Positions 34,618 to 43,944 of a stretch of DNA of 64,000 bases are shown here, piece by piece. Numbering within the stretch: position 1 is the stretch's first letter; every line of letters begins with the position of its first letter. A program made the position numbers and the translations under genes. The notes below the pieces were generated by a model. The model was not told where the DNA came from, ran no database searches, and worked only from the letters and a program-made list of their open reading frames with translations. Origin of the DNA: Ectobacillus sp042610425 (lineage in GTDB: Bacteria; Bacillota; Bacilli; Bacillales; Bacillaceae_G). The stretch lies in contig NZ_JBGJZM010000001.1 in NCBI RefSeq assembly GCF_042610425.1, positions 1,922,001 to 1,986,000 on the forward strand, written 5' to 3'.

Positions 34618-35100
34618 CTAATATTTAATTCTTAGATGGGTACGGAAATAGAGCAATAATACGAGCAAAAGTATACCAACAAAATTAATAACTCGGTCTA
34701 ATTTTTTATTATTGATATACTTATTACTAAAATCATATAATTTCAGTCCAAGAAAGCCTCCAACAGTATTTGTAATTGCATCTGTTATGTCTGTCGCTCC
34801 AATAGCGAAGGTAAATTGGATTAATTCAAAAGTAAGACTTAAACCCAGTATAAAAGAAAACTTAGGTAAAAACCCAACTTTTTTGAAATTGACATTCAAA
34901 AGCAATCCCAAAGGAATAAAGACTATGACATTTTCTATCATCTCTATGAAATGGTCTCCTGAAGCAAATGGAATCAAGTTAAGACTCCTATGATGATAAT
35001 TAAATACTGACGAAATATTGTACACTAATTTGAATAAAACTAACCAGATTAGTATCACTAAATATAAAGCTAGCAATCCTCTAGATAATATTTTTCCCAT
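34618..35100 (-). CDS. VanZ family membrane protein
   Basis: 160 residues from the ATG at 35100 behind AGAGGAG. It has four membrane helices. IENVIVFIPLGLLL in the middle and the ATDITDAITNTVGGFLG motif are the VanZ signature. VanZ-like proteins are linked to teicoplanin resistance or other envelope functions in some Firmicutes, but most are uncharacterised. It appears to be a single gene. Confidence 0.85.
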   Translation of the reverse strand: MGKILSRGLLALYLVILIWLVLFKLVYNISSVFNYHHRSLNLIPFASGDHFIEMIENVIVFIPLGLLLNVNFKKVGFLPKFSFILGLSLTFELIQFTFAIGATDITDAITNTVGGFLGLKLYDFSNKYINNKKLDRVINFVGILLLVLLLYFRTHLRIKY

Positions 35101-35645
35101 ACAATCTCCTCTAAATTTTTTGTTTAAGTGTATCAAAAATATGCCCTGTTCAAAATCCGAAATTTCCACTTAAAAAATTGGGTATTGAAAAATCTCAAGT
35201 TCGCTTTTTATTAGGGATTGTATAAAAACCTTTAAAGAAGACTTAGTGAATGGATTCCAAACTGGTAAAAAGGATGTCAATTGACATCCTTTTTACTCTA
35301 ATTATAGACAATTAATCGACCAATCTCAATGTCAAAACACTTGCCAAATCAAAATTTCAACCTCTTAACTGAACCCGTTACAAAATTGTTGAGTTCTTTC
35401 AAATTCCTAATTATATCTAAAATCCTAATTCAAGCCAAAATCCTAAATCAATCCTAATTCCTAAATCTAGAATCATTATGTCATATATTTTACTAAAATA
35501 AATATAACCCTTCAAAAACAACAAACTTTGCGAAAACAGCCTATTTTAAAGACGACTTCTACATTTGCACTTTATCCTCTCCATGCTTATGTCACGGATA
35601 ATTAATCAGCGACTTTTTCGTTTTATCGACTATTTTCAACTATCA
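35101..35645. other. Intergenic region with palindrome and TCCTAA repeats
   Basis: No gene is supported. It contains a perfect 28-bp palindrome, AAAAAGGATGTCAA and its complement (35267-35294), which would work as a terminator. It also has several irregular copies of AATCCTAA(T/A)TC between about 35400 and 35470. The region may be the graveyard of an older insertion. Confidence 0.5.
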
Positions 35646-35675
35646 AAAAAAAAGGAATCCAGACTTCTGGATTCC
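35645..35675 (-). terminator. Intrinsic terminator of the LLM/SfnB operon
   Basis: GGAATCCAGA (35654-35663) and TCTGGATTCC (35666-35675). On the minus strand it is followed by TTTTTTTT. Confidence 0.85.
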
Positions 35676-35685
35676 CCTTTCTCTA

Positions 35686-37023
35686 TCAAACTCTCACTAC
35701 CCCGCCAACCTTCGGAAAATCCAATCCCAAGTTCTCACGTAGTGTATTCCCTTCATATTCTGTACGGAACAACCCGCGATTTTGCAATTCAGGAGTTACG
35801 AAGTCTACAAAGTCCTTTACGCCGCCTGGAAAGTACGGAAATTTCACATTAAATCCATCACATGCACCGCTTAGGAACCATTCTCCCAGTTTATCCGCTA
35901 CAGCATCACCGGATCCGTATAAGAACAAATGTCCTTGCCCCTTAACAAAGAAGCGACCTAGCTGTTGGATTGTTAAATTTTCTTTTCTGGATAGCTCGGC
36001 TAGTAGTTCAAAGCGGCCTTTTTCTCCGTTTACTTGGTCAACATTTTTCAGTTCAGGAAGAAAGGAGTCTGGTGCATATTGAGATAAGTCATGGTCAACA
36101 TAGCGGGATAACCAGCCAATGCCTAGCTCTGGCAAAATCAATTCTTGAAAATGCTCATATTTTTCCTCTGCTTCTTTTTGCGTCTTTGCTACGATTGGTA
36201 CGACGCCAGGCATGATTAAAAATTGATCTTTATCTCGGCCAAAGCTTGTTACACGTTGTTTCATATCATCATAAATCACTTTTGCCTTTGCAATGGAATC
36301 AGGAGCAATGGTAAAGAATGCATCCGCATGCTTAGCAGCAAATTGCTTTCCATCCTCTGAAGAACTTGCCGTGAAAATCACCGGGTGTCCTTGCGGTGGT
36401 CTCGGGATATTAAGCGGACCTCTTACTTTATAGTATTTTCCTTCATGATTGATGGGATGAATTTTACTTCCATCGAGAAAACGGCCTTTTTCGCGATCAA
36501 AGAGTAGCGTGTCATCTTCCCAGCTATCCCATAGATCTTTTGCAACCTGGACAAACTCCGCACATTTTTCATAACGAAGCTTGTGGTCCAACTGATGATC
36601 AAGACCGAAGTTTGCAGCTTCATGATCGTGGGCCGTTGTCACAACGTTCCAAGCTGCGCGCCCACCGCTCATATGGTCAAGCGTTGCAAATGATCTTGCT
36701 ACATTAAATGGATGACTGTAGGTTGATGATAAGGTAGAAACTAACCCGATTTTGCTTGTGACAGCGGCAAGTGTAGCCATAATTGTCGTAGCCTCAAAGC
36801 GAATTTGCGGTGTAAATTCAATGTCTTCTTCATTGTGAGCAAGTACATCGGCAATGAATAAAATATCAAATTTCCCTTGCTCGGCAAGCTGCGCAATTTC
36901 TTTATATAAACTGAAGCTCGTCACTTGTTCTGTTTTTGTATCTGGATAGCGCCATGCTGCTAAATGATGACCCAAATAAGATGTCATAAAAGCACCAAGA
37001 TGCATTTGCTTTTGCTTCGTCAT
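35686..37023 (-). CDS. LLM-class flavin-dependent monooxygenase (NtaA/SnaA/DszA type)
   Basis: 445 residues, full length for this subfamily. MHLGAFMTSYLGHHLAAWR at the start, FATLDHMSGGRAAWNVVTTA at about 115-134 and IPRPPQGHPVIFTASSSEDG near 205 are family markers. It uses FMNH2 and O2 to oxidise C-S or C-N compounds such as sulfones, sulfonates or nitrilotriacetate. It lies 12 bases after an SfnB/DszC-like gene controlled by a SAM riboswitch, so desulfurisation of an organosulfur compound is likely. GGAGG precedes the ATG. The FMN reductase partner is not in the window. Confidence 0.88.
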   Translation of the reverse strand: MTKQKQMHLGAFMTSYLGHHLAAWRYPDTKTEQVTSFSLYKEIAQLAEQGKFDILFIADVLAHNEEDIEFTPQIRFEATTIMATLAAVTSKIGLVSTLSSTYSHPFNVARSFATLDHMSGGRAAWNVVTTAHDHEAANFGLDHQLDHKLRYEKCAEFVQVAKDLWDSWEDDTLLFDREKGRFLDGSKIHPINHEGKYYKVRGPLNIPRPPQGHPVIFTASSSEDGKQFAAKHADAFFTIAPDSIAKAKVIYDDMKQRVTSFGRDKDQFLIMPGVVPIVAKTQKEAEEKYEHFQELILPELGIGWLSRYVDHDLSQYAPDSFLPELKNVDQVNGEKGRFELLAELSRKENLTIQQLGRFFVKGQGHLFLYGSGDAVADKLGEWFLSGACDGFNVKFPYFPGGVKDFVDFVTPELQNRGLFRTEYEGNTLRENLGLDFPKVGGVVRV

Positions 37024-37035
37024 GTATGATTCCTC

Positions 37036-38235
37036 CTAGCTAAGCTGAAATTCTTTTTTTGTATTGCGATAACTTGTGATGGCGGAACTTGAAAGTTGTC
37101 TTACAACCATATCGTTATGTGGCGGGTTATACAGACCGCATTGCACATCGCGGAAATATCTCTCAAGTGGTAAATCCTTAGATAAGGCATGACCACCTGC
37201 TATTTTCATCGTCAAATCTACAATGCGTACTGCGTTATTACAAAGTACATATTTCGTCACCGCTACTTCATTGCTTAATTTGTCACGCCATTTTTCTTCT
37301 TGATCCCACTTTTCAGCCAGACCGTACAAGAGCGAACGGGAAGAGGTAAGCAGAATTTCGATTTCTCCTAGCTTTTCCTGAACGTGAGGTGCTTCTAAAA
37401 TAACTGCACCAAGGCTTGGTGAATAGCGCGAATCCGCATATTCCAAAATAAAATCTCTTGCAGCAGTTGCAATTCCAAGATAGATGGCTGGAATCTGCAA
37501 CGTATATGCGCTACTTAGCCCATTAAACCGGTTCGGAACGCCCTTTTCTGAATACGCAAGTAACGCTTCATCTGGCACGAATACGTCCTGAAGATCGATA
37601 TCATGACTACCTGTATTTCTCATACCAAGTGTATTCCACGTCTCAATAACCTTTACCGATTCATTCTTTTCAATTAAAAATTCAGCAACTTTATCTTCTT
37701 CTTCGATATAAGCCATTACCGTAAAACGCTTCACAATCGGTGCAAGCGTTGCGAATGCTTTCCGGCCCGTTATGATATAACCGCCTTCTGTTTTCTTCGC
37801 GATTGTTGATGGATTCGCGCCGCGTACAATATTTCCCGTCGCCCGTTCTGTTGCATACACATTTAAAAGTGAGCCGTCCTCGACCGCTTCCCTACAAATC
37901 CTAGCAAAAACATCCTCTTTCCACGGACGGAAATAACGTAAGCTAAAAAACGTCATCAAATGCCAGCCCGCTGCAAGAGCAGTGCTACCTGAAGCTTTTC
38001 CTAGTCGCTCCTGTACAAGCAAGATTTCATAGAGAGAAAGACCTTCTCCGCCATATTCCTTAGGAATGGTAAAATTCAAAAATCCCTCTTTTTGTAAAAT
38101 TTCAAAATGTTCAAATGGAAATTCGCCCGTTTCATCATATTTAGCAGCCGTTTTCGCGATTTCCTTTGCAATTCGATCGGCATGTTCCACAAGTTTTGCA
38201 TCGCGATCATTTCGGATTACATATTCACTACTCAT
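37036..38235 (-). CDS. Acyl-CoA-dehydrogenase-fold flavin monooxygenase (SfnB/DszC-like)
   Basis: 399 residues of the acyl-CoA dehydrogenase fold: LQKEGFLNFTIPKEYGGEG at about 50-68, GYIITGRKAFATLAP near 150, TLGMRNTGSHDIDLQDVFVP near 205. The usual catalytic Glu region near the C-terminus is not evident; instead RYFRDVQCGLYNPPHNDM is seen, as in DszC/SfnB. These are flavin monooxygenases for sulfur compounds rather than beta-oxidation enzymes. The riboswitch upstream ties it to sulfur/methionine starvation. Confidence 0.85.
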   Translation of the reverse strand: MSSEYVIRNDRDAKLVEHADRIAKEIAKTAAKYDETGEFPFEHFEILQKEGFLNFTIPKEYGGEGLSLYEILLVQERLGKASGSTALAAGWHLMTFFSLRYFRPWKEDVFARICREAVEDGSLLNVYATERATGNIVRGANPSTIAKKTEGGYIITGRKAFATLAPIVKRFTVMAYIEEEDKVAEFLIEKNESVKVIETWNTLGMRNTGSHDIDLQDVFVPDEALLAYSEKGVPNRFNGLSSAYTLQIPAIYLGIATAARDFILEYADSRYSPSLGAVILEAPHVQEKLGEIEILLTSSRSLLYGLAEKWDQEEKWRDKLSNEVAVTKYVLCNNAVRIVDLTMKIAGGHALSKDLPLERYFRDVQCGLYNPPHNDMVVRQLSSSAITSYRNTKKEFQLS

Positions 38236-38340
38236 CGCATGTTGTCCCCCTTTTATGCACTTCTTACAAATATATAAGTATACATATATAAAAACACTGA
38301 ATTAAAACAATATATCTCCAGAAGTACGCTAGTCAAACAG

Positions 38341-38507
38341 AAAAACCTTCTCCAAAAGAAGAAGGTTGTGAGTATACAGCTCTTCTTCTTATCTTCCAAG
38401 TTATCATCATAACTTGCAGGAATTAGCACCGTGGTAATAATAAAAAATATTAATACTGGTTGCCGAGGCGTCAAAGGGCCGGTCCCTCAACCTCTCTTGA
38501 TAAGAAA
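38341..38507 (-). ncRNA. SAM-I (S-box) riboswitch with terminator
   Basis: On the minus strand: CTTATCAAGAGAGG at the 5' side (about 38507-38491), GAGGGACCGGCCC, then GCCTCGGCAACC, GGTGCTAATTCCTGCA, and GAAGATAAGA closing P1 (about 38398-38386). A terminator follows, AACCTTCT(TCTTTTGG)AGAAGGTTTTT (38367-38341). All S-box consensus blocks are in order. It should turn off the SfnB-like and LLM monooxygenase genes when SAM is plentiful. Confidence 0.95.
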
Positions 38508-38614
38508 CAAAATATTAAACTAATTTTATTTGATTAATAGGAATTAAATGTATTGTATCATTGTTTTAAAAAGTTCACAATGAATTTTTCGAATATTTCA
38601 ATTGTTCATGCTTT

Positions 38615-39925
38615 TTATTTGCTAGAAACAAGCTTTCTTGCTACAGTTAGTGCTTGCTCGATATCTGCAAGAATGTCTTCAATATCCTCTAACCCGACGG
38701 AAATTCGAACAAGCTCTGGAAAGACGCCGCTTGAGATTTGCTCTTTGGAAGACAATCTAGCGTGAGATGTGCTTGCTGGATGAATAACCAACGTTTTGGA
38801 ATCCCCTACGTTGGCAACATGGGACAGAAGTTTAACTGAATTAATAAACGTTTTGGCTGCCTCAAGTCCCCCTTTAATGCCAAAGCTAAAGATGGATCCG
38901 GCTCCTTTAGGCAAGTACTGCTTAGCAAGATCATATTGCGAATCACTTGGTAGGCTCGGGTAATTGACCCATTCCACCTGTTCATGTTGCTCTAAAAATT
39001 CTGCTACTTGCAAGCTATTAGAGACATGCTGCTTCACGCGGACAGGAAGCGATTCAAGTCCTTGAATAAAGAGCCAACCGTTAAATGGCGACAGGGATGC
39101 CCCTAAATCATGCCCAAGCTCAAAGCGTGCCTTTGTAATAAACGCTTTATCTTTTCCCGCTTCCAAAAACGAACGATTTCCAATATTCGGGTTTGGTTCT
39201 GTAAACTCAGGAAACGTTCCGTTATCCCACGGGAACGTTCCGGAATCGATAATGGCACCGCCAATGGACGTACCGTGCCCCCCGACAAACTTCGTGATCG
39301 AATGCACGACGATATCTGCTCCGTGTTCAAAAGGTCGTGCCAAATATGGCGAGGCAAATGTATTATCCACTACGAGCGGAATATTATGACTATGGGCAAT
39401 CTCACTTAACTCGCGTATATCGGCAATTTGCAAACTCGGATTTCCGATGGTTTCCGTATATACTGCCTTCGTCTTATCCGTAATCGCATCTTCAATCGCA
39501 GCAAGATCTCTTCCATCAACAAACCGAACGTTCACACCAAAACGCTTGAATGTTTTGGCAAATAACACATATGTACCGCCGTACAACGCGCTTGTTGTAA
39601 CAACTTCATCCCCAGCCTTCGCAAGTGTCAAAATGGCAATCGCAATTGCAGCTTGACCAGATGATACTGCAAACGCACTCGTACCACCTTCTAGTCCAGC
39701 AAGTCGTTTTTCTAGCACATCGATTGTCGGATTCGCATTTCGGGAATAAATGTATCCTTCGCCGGATAATTTAAATAAATCTGCCGCGTGGTCGGTATCC
39801 TCAAACAAATACGAGGTAGTTTGATAGATCGGCACCGCTCTCGAACGTGTGAACGGATCCACAGGCTGACCGCCGTGTAGGGCGATTGTATCAAAACGAT
39901 GGGAATTTTTTTGGTTTTCTGTCAT
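38615..39925 (-). CDS. metY: O-acetylhomoserine sulfhydrylase (MetY)
   Basis: 436 residues, PLP-dependent Cys/Met metabolism family. TIALHGGQPVDPFTRSRAVP marks the beginning, YSRNANPT the substrate loop, SSGQAA the phosphate-binding site, and SITKFVGGHG the PLP Lys near 215. It converts O-acetylhomoserine and sulfide to homocysteine, linking the sulfur-acquisition genes downstream and the sulfide-forming enzymes nearby. AAGGAG lies upstream. No S-box is seen before this gene, and no terminator between it and the following riboswitch. Confidence 0.93.
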   Translation of the reverse strand: MTENQKNSHRFDTIALHGGQPVDPFTRSRAVPIYQTTSYLFEDTDHAADLFKLSGEGYIYSRNANPTIDVLEKRLAGLEGGTSAFAVSSGQAAIAIAILTLAKAGDEVVTTSALYGGTYVLFAKTFKRFGVNVRFVDGRDLAAIEDAITDKTKAVYTETIGNPSLQIADIRELSEIAHSHNIPLVVDNTFASPYLARPFEHGADIVVHSITKFVGGHGTSIGGAIIDSGTFPWDNGTFPEFTEPNPNIGNRSFLEAGKDKAFITKARFELGHDLGASLSPFNGWLFIQGLESLPVRVKQHVSNSLQVAEFLEQHEQVEWVNYPSLPSDSQYDLAKQYLPKGAGSIFSFGIKGGLEAAKTFINSVKLLSHVANVGDSKTLVIHPASTSHARLSSKEQISSGVFPELVRISVGLEDIEDILADIEQALTVARKLVSSK

Positions 39926-40129
39926 AATAAAAATCTCCTTATACCTATTGAATTTTCAAAAAAATCTGATTCATTTTCATATACCCATGTATTCACAGTA
40001 GTTTTATTTGTTTTCAATCATACGTTGTTTCTATGGATAAATCAACCATTTTTAAGGTCCAGTTATTGCCTACCAAGAGCAGCGTACATTATGATGAAAA
40101 TAAACGTATATTGAAAAGGAGTGGATTCG

Positions 40130-40669
40130 ATGAAGATGGAAACAGAGTATTTACGAATTGTGAAAGATAGATTTGCAAGTGTAAAAGAGTTAGGAGATAA
40201 GGCAATTGCGCAAGTATCAGAAGAGGATATTCACTGGAGAGCGAATAAGGAATCAAATAGCATTGCTGCGATTGTCAAGCATGTAAGTGGCAATATGATC
40301 TCAAGATGGACCGATTTCTTACACGCAGATGGCGAGAAACCAAACCGGAATCGCGAGGAAGAATTTGTCGATACGATCAAATCGAAATCGGAATTGACTA
40401 CTATTTTAGAAAAAGGGTGGAACACTCTTTTTGAAACATTAAATCATTTAGAAGAAATCGATTTAATGAGGAATGTGACCATTCGCGGTGAAAAACACCC
40501 TGTAATAGAAGCGATTGAAATACAAATCGCTCATTACGCTTACCATGTCGGGCAAATCGTTTATATCGGGAAACAAATAAAAGGCGGAGATTGGGATAGC
40601 CTGAGTATTCCAAAAGGAAAGTCCGAAGAATATTTACAACAAATGCTTGAGAAACATCAGTCGAAGTAA
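40130..40669 (+). CDS. DUF1572 (DinB-like) protein
   Basis: 179 residues of the four-helix DinB/YfiT-like fold. Conserved His appear in DIHWRANKESNSIAAIVKH (residues about 35-55) and IQIAHYAYHVGQIVYIGK (about 137-154), the metal-binding triad region. ATG 40130 is chosen as it lies eight bases after AAAAGGAG. The family is thought to include metal-dependent thiol-transfer enzymes; the role here is unknown. Confidence 0.88.
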   Translation: MKMETEYLRIVKDRFASVKELGDKAIAQVSEEDIHWRANKESNSIAAIVKHVSGNMISRWTDFLHADGEKPNRNREEEFVDTIKSKSELTTILEKGWNTLFETLNHLEEIDLMRNVTIRGEKHPVIEAIEIQIAHYAYHVGQIVYIGKQIKGGDWDSLSIPKGKSEEYLQQMLEKHQSK

Positions 40670-40710
40670 GCGAAAGGCCGCTGAATGATGCTCAGTGGCC
40701 ACATTTCGCT
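40669..40710. terminator. Hairpin terminator, GGCC-CTGA family variant (copy E)
   Basis: Outer arms AGCGAAA / TTTCGCT and inner GGCCGCTGA / TCAGTGGCC form one long stem (40669-40710) between convergent genes. It carries the GGCC.CTGA core of the other repeated hairpins. Confidence 0.7.
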
Positions 40711-40714
40711 TTCT

Positions 40715-42820
40715 TTAATAATTTCCAATCTCCCCGTCCGGCGTTTGAATAATAACCGGATTCTTCGCAGGATCGAGCCACTGCAAGATCGAAATCACAT
40801 CATTTTGATCCGTAGCCGTGCAGCCATTCGTGTACATACTAGAGACATGGAAGAAGATTGCGCTTCCTGCTCCGGGGGTTCTGCTTGTATTATAGTTGAT
40901 TACAAATCCGTAGTTGTAAGCAGGAATATCCATATTTTCGGCACTGCTCCACTGTCCACCTGTTGCACTTCGTGATTGCCATGTGTTATAGAGGGAGCTA
41001 TTGGAATCATCAACCCAAACGTCATCTGATGTGATTTGACGGAATGGCAATTTTGTACCTGGATTTCCGTAGCGGCCAAATGCAGTGCCAATGGAATACT
41101 TTCCTCTTGGCGACTCCACGACATATTCACTCATTTGCGGTGCAAAGCCGTCGCGGCCAATGTGGCCGGAAATATCAAGAAGTGGCTTCCATCCTTTTCC
41201 GTCGCGTTCAAATGTACGGATGCGCGCTATATTTGTACCGTAGCCAGATGCCGTAACTAGAATAAGCTGCCCATTGTCACCAATGGTTTGCAATTGATCG
41301 GCAATCGTTACGCCGCCAAAACTAATCACTCTGCTATCAAGCCAGCCTGTGCGGCCACCCTGTGCAAATTGATACCAGGTTACCCCGTTATACGTGGCAG
41401 AAAGAAGCAACGTTAAATCTTTATTTGCAAAATCACTAGCTGCGCCAACGTAAGAAGCATTCGCCATTCCGTATGGCTTCGACCAAGCTGCATTCCCCGA
41501 AGCAGCAGACACATGTGCGACCTGACTCATACTATGAACGTCCGTTGCTGTAGAAATTGCTCTTTCATCAATCCAGCCTTCGTCATGACCATCGACTTGA
41601 AAGAAAAGCCAATGTACCCCATTTACGTCTAAGCTCCGAACCACTTGCAGCAGGCGATTTTCATAATTGCTTGCAGAACCAACATAGGATGCTCCTATTT
41701 CCCCGTACGGAGCACTCCACACACCATTTCCATTTCCATTGCCAATGAGTACCGATTTATTTTCATTTTGCATATTCGTCACGGAATTAGAAAATACATT
41801 GGCATCAACCCAGCCTAAAACGTGTCCTCCTACCATGATTTTATCCCAAGTTACTCCGTCCTTCATCGCACTTTGCACGATCTGCACGTTTTGATAACTG
41901 TAACGATTTGTTACATCAACCCAGCTCGCACCATATTCGCCGTACGGTGCACTCCAAATTCCGTCCCCTTTTGTCGACATACCGATGACAGCAGAACGAT
42001 TTTCATCCTTCACATTTGTTAAGTCGGTTACTGCCCGCTGACCATCCACCCAGCCAATCGACTTGCCGTCCTTCGTTATTTCATACCAAGTTACATTTCC
42101 TCTTGTTACCGTTTTGGTTACCTGAACCGTTTGATAGGCATAGTCATTTGTACTTCCTACATACTGAGCGCCTACCACTCCGTACGGTGTTGACCAGATT
42201 CCATTACCTTGTGTACTTCCCATCACAATTGAAAAATTAACCGCCTTTACTTCACCGGCTTGCACTAATGCCGCCATATCCACCCAGCCAATCACCTGTC
42301 CATCTACGCTAACCTTATACCACTGAACGGTTCCAATCATCGCACTTTCGATAACTTGAATATCTCGGTATGCATACAAATCCGTTAATCCTACATAATT
42401 CGCCCCCGGCACGCCGTATGGAACCGACCAAATGCCATTTCCATTCGTCGCCCCCATTACCTCTGCCTGATTCATAGTTTCAAAATTTGTTACCTGGCTA
42501 AGTGCCCGGCTATCGAGCCAGCCAACCACCTTCCCATTTATACTAAACTGATACCAAAGCACAGTGCCCACCGTCATTTTCTGAACAAGCTGAACCTCTT
42601 GTCCGGCATAATCAATCGTCTGGCCAACATAGCTAGCACCTGATAATCCATACGGCAGAGACCAAATGCCATTCCCGCTCGTCCACGCAACAATTTGGTT
42701 TTCCTGTACGCTTGTTATAGGAGGATTGTCTGCTGCTTGAACCGGTAACCCTATAAGCAGCAAGGCTCCTCCTGTCAACACGAATTTACGATACGCCGAA
42801 TACGACTTTCTCTTTTGCAA
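40715..42820 (-). CDS. Secreted L,D-transpeptidase with six GW modules
   Basis: 701 residues from a TTG start (42820) after GGGGGA. Signal peptide of about 30 residues ending VQAA. Six SH3-like GW repeats of about 77 residues each follow (for example GNGIWSxPYGxxGAxYVG ... W..I.V.G...GW.D), covering about 40-500; such modules bind teichoic acids. The C-terminal domain (about 505-701) ends in the YkuD-type H658...NGC667 catalytic pair. It probably crosslinks peptidoglycan while held to the wall by the repeats. A full-length, single gene. Confidence 0.85.
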   Translation of the reverse strand: MQKRKSYSAYRKFVLTGGALLLIGLPVQAADNPPITSVQENQIVAWTSGNGIWSLPYGLSGASYVGQTIDYAGQEVQLVQKMTVGTVLWYQFSINGKVVGWLDSRALSQVTNFETMNQAEVMGATNGNGIWSVPYGVPGANYVGLTDLYAYRDIQVIESAMIGTVQWYKVSVDGQVIGWVDMAALVQAGEVKAVNFSIVMGSTQGNGIWSTPYGVVGAQYVGSTNDYAYQTVQVTKTVTRGNVTWYEITKDGKSIGWVDGQRAVTDLTNVKDENRSAVIGMSTKGDGIWSAPYGEYGASWVDVTNRYSYQNVQIVQSAMKDGVTWDKIMVGGHVLGWVDANVFSNSVTNMQNENKSVLIGNGNGNGVWSAPYGEIGASYVGSASNYENRLLQVVRSLDVNGVHWLFFQVDGHDEGWIDERAISTATDVHSMSQVAHVSAASGNAAWSKPYGMANASYVGAASDFANKDLTLLLSATYNGVTWYQFAQGGRTGWLDSRVISFGGVTIADQLQTIGDNGQLILVTASGYGTNIARIRTFERDGKGWKPLLDISGHIGRDGFAPQMSEYVVESPRGKYSIGTAFGRYGNPGTKLPFRQITSDDVWVDDSNSSLYNTWQSRSATGGQWSSAENMDIPAYNYGFVINYNTSRTPGAGSAIFFHVSSMYTNGCTATDQNDVISILQWLDPAKNPVIIQTPDGEIGNY

Positions 42821-42898
42821 TCTATTTTCCCCCTGAATATCCTATCTTGGTTTTTCTTTTATTCTATCAGTTTATGTAGAAAGGAAAAAGGACACAAA

Positions 42899-42932
42899 AA
42901 AAAGAGGGTAAACAAAGTAAGATACCCTCTTT
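42899..42932 (-). terminator. Intrinsic terminator of the sirtuin gene
   Basis: AAAGAGGGTA (42901-42910) and TACCCTCTTT (42923-42932) with A-rich flank, which gives a U run on the minus strand. The right arm overlaps the sirtuin stop codon. Confidence 0.8.
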
Positions 42933-43651
42933 CAAAAAGACAAATTCTGCTTTACCTCGCGAAGAACATCCCCGATATTCCGGTCCTGAATGACAAAATC
43001 GGCAATTGCATCGAGTGGTGTAGGCTCACGGTTCACAATGACTAACGAAGCCCCGTTTCGCTTAGCAATTTGCGGAAAGAGATTGGCAGGACTTACCTCC
43101 AAAGAGGTGCCAAAAACAAGAAACAAATCGGCTTTCCTGCTTTCCTCTTCTGCAAAAGACAATGCCTCCTCAGGAAGATTCTCGCCAAATAAAACAACCG
43201 AAGGACGAACAAAGCCACCGCATTCACAAATTAAATCCTCTGAATCAGTAAACCGATTACTCGTATATACTTTCCCGCAGCTGTGACAGTGACAGGTACG
43301 AAGCGTACCATGCAACTCAGCAACATGCCCGGAACCTGATAGAGAATGAAACCCATCCACATTTTGCGTAATAATCGCTTTCACACGTCCGCTATGTATC
43401 CAGTTTGAAAGAATCTCATATCCCTGATGAGGACGAACTTCACGAAGCGCTTTGATACGACTACGATAAAAAGCAATAAACTCAGGCCGATTGTTTTGCA
43501 TCGCCTGCACAGATGCAAATTCTAACGGATTTCGATTTTTCCAAAGTGCATTTTGGCTCGAACGAAAATCAGGAAGACCTGATTCCGTGCTCATACCTGC
43601 ACCTGTTAAGACGACTGGATAGGTAGCATGCGTTAATAAGGATGCGAGCAG
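42932..43651 (-). CDS. Sir2 family NAD-dependent deacylase, CTG start
   Basis: 239 residues. TGAGMSTESGLPDFRS (residues 16-31) is the NAD-binding motif, TQNVDGFH (about 117) and ELHGTLR the catalytic His, and CHSC ... CEC the zinc site. GTSLEVSPAN and VIVNREPT follow. The first ATG (43594) falls inside the NAD motif and would remove the essential GAG. Going upstream there is no ATG, GTG or TTG before a stop; the CTG at 43651 has GGGGGAG six bases before it and gives a normal Sir2 N-terminus. A CTG start is therefore proposed. Confidence 0.8.
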   Translation of the reverse strand: MLASLLTHATYPVVLTGAGMSTESGLPDFRSSQNALWKNRNPLEFASVQAMQNNRPEFIAFYRSRIKALREVRPHQGYEILSNWIHSGRVKAIITQNVDGFHSLSGSGHVAELHGTLRTCHCHSCGKVYTSNRFTDSEDLICECGGFVRPSVVLFGENLPEEALSFAEEESRKADLFLVFGTSLEVSPANLFPQIAKRNGASLVIVNREPTPLDAIADFVIQDRNIGDVLREVKQNLSF

Positions 43652-43852
43652 CTTGTTCTCCCCCTTTCTGATATGTAGTATGTAGTTCTATGGAATGAGC
43701 CATAATCCTTTTGAAGATCGTATGAATTTATTTTGAATCTGCCGATAGTTATTGAAGTGTTCCGATTCAGCAACTCTTGGCGGACACAATTCCTCTCTTA
43801 CCTTGTAAAGCTAGGTTCCCGCTTTGAAAACTATACGATTCGGAAATTCTCT

Positions 43853-43902
43853 AAAAAAAAAGTATAATTTTCTCAATAGGCATGAGAAAATTATACCTTT
43901 TT
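43853..43902. terminator. Bidirectional intrinsic terminator
   Basis: GTATAATTTTCTC (43862-43874) and GAGAAAATTATAC (43884-43896), with A runs before and T runs after. It lies after the tauE gene on the minus strand. Confidence 0.85.
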
Positions 43903-43944
43903 TATCGTAAAGGTCTTTACAACGACCATCCTAATCTGGCAAAA

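Noticed and set aside
38253..38474. 73-codon minus-strand open frame
   Set aside because: It lies on the SAM riboswitch and its terminator; the RNA structure explains this sequence better.
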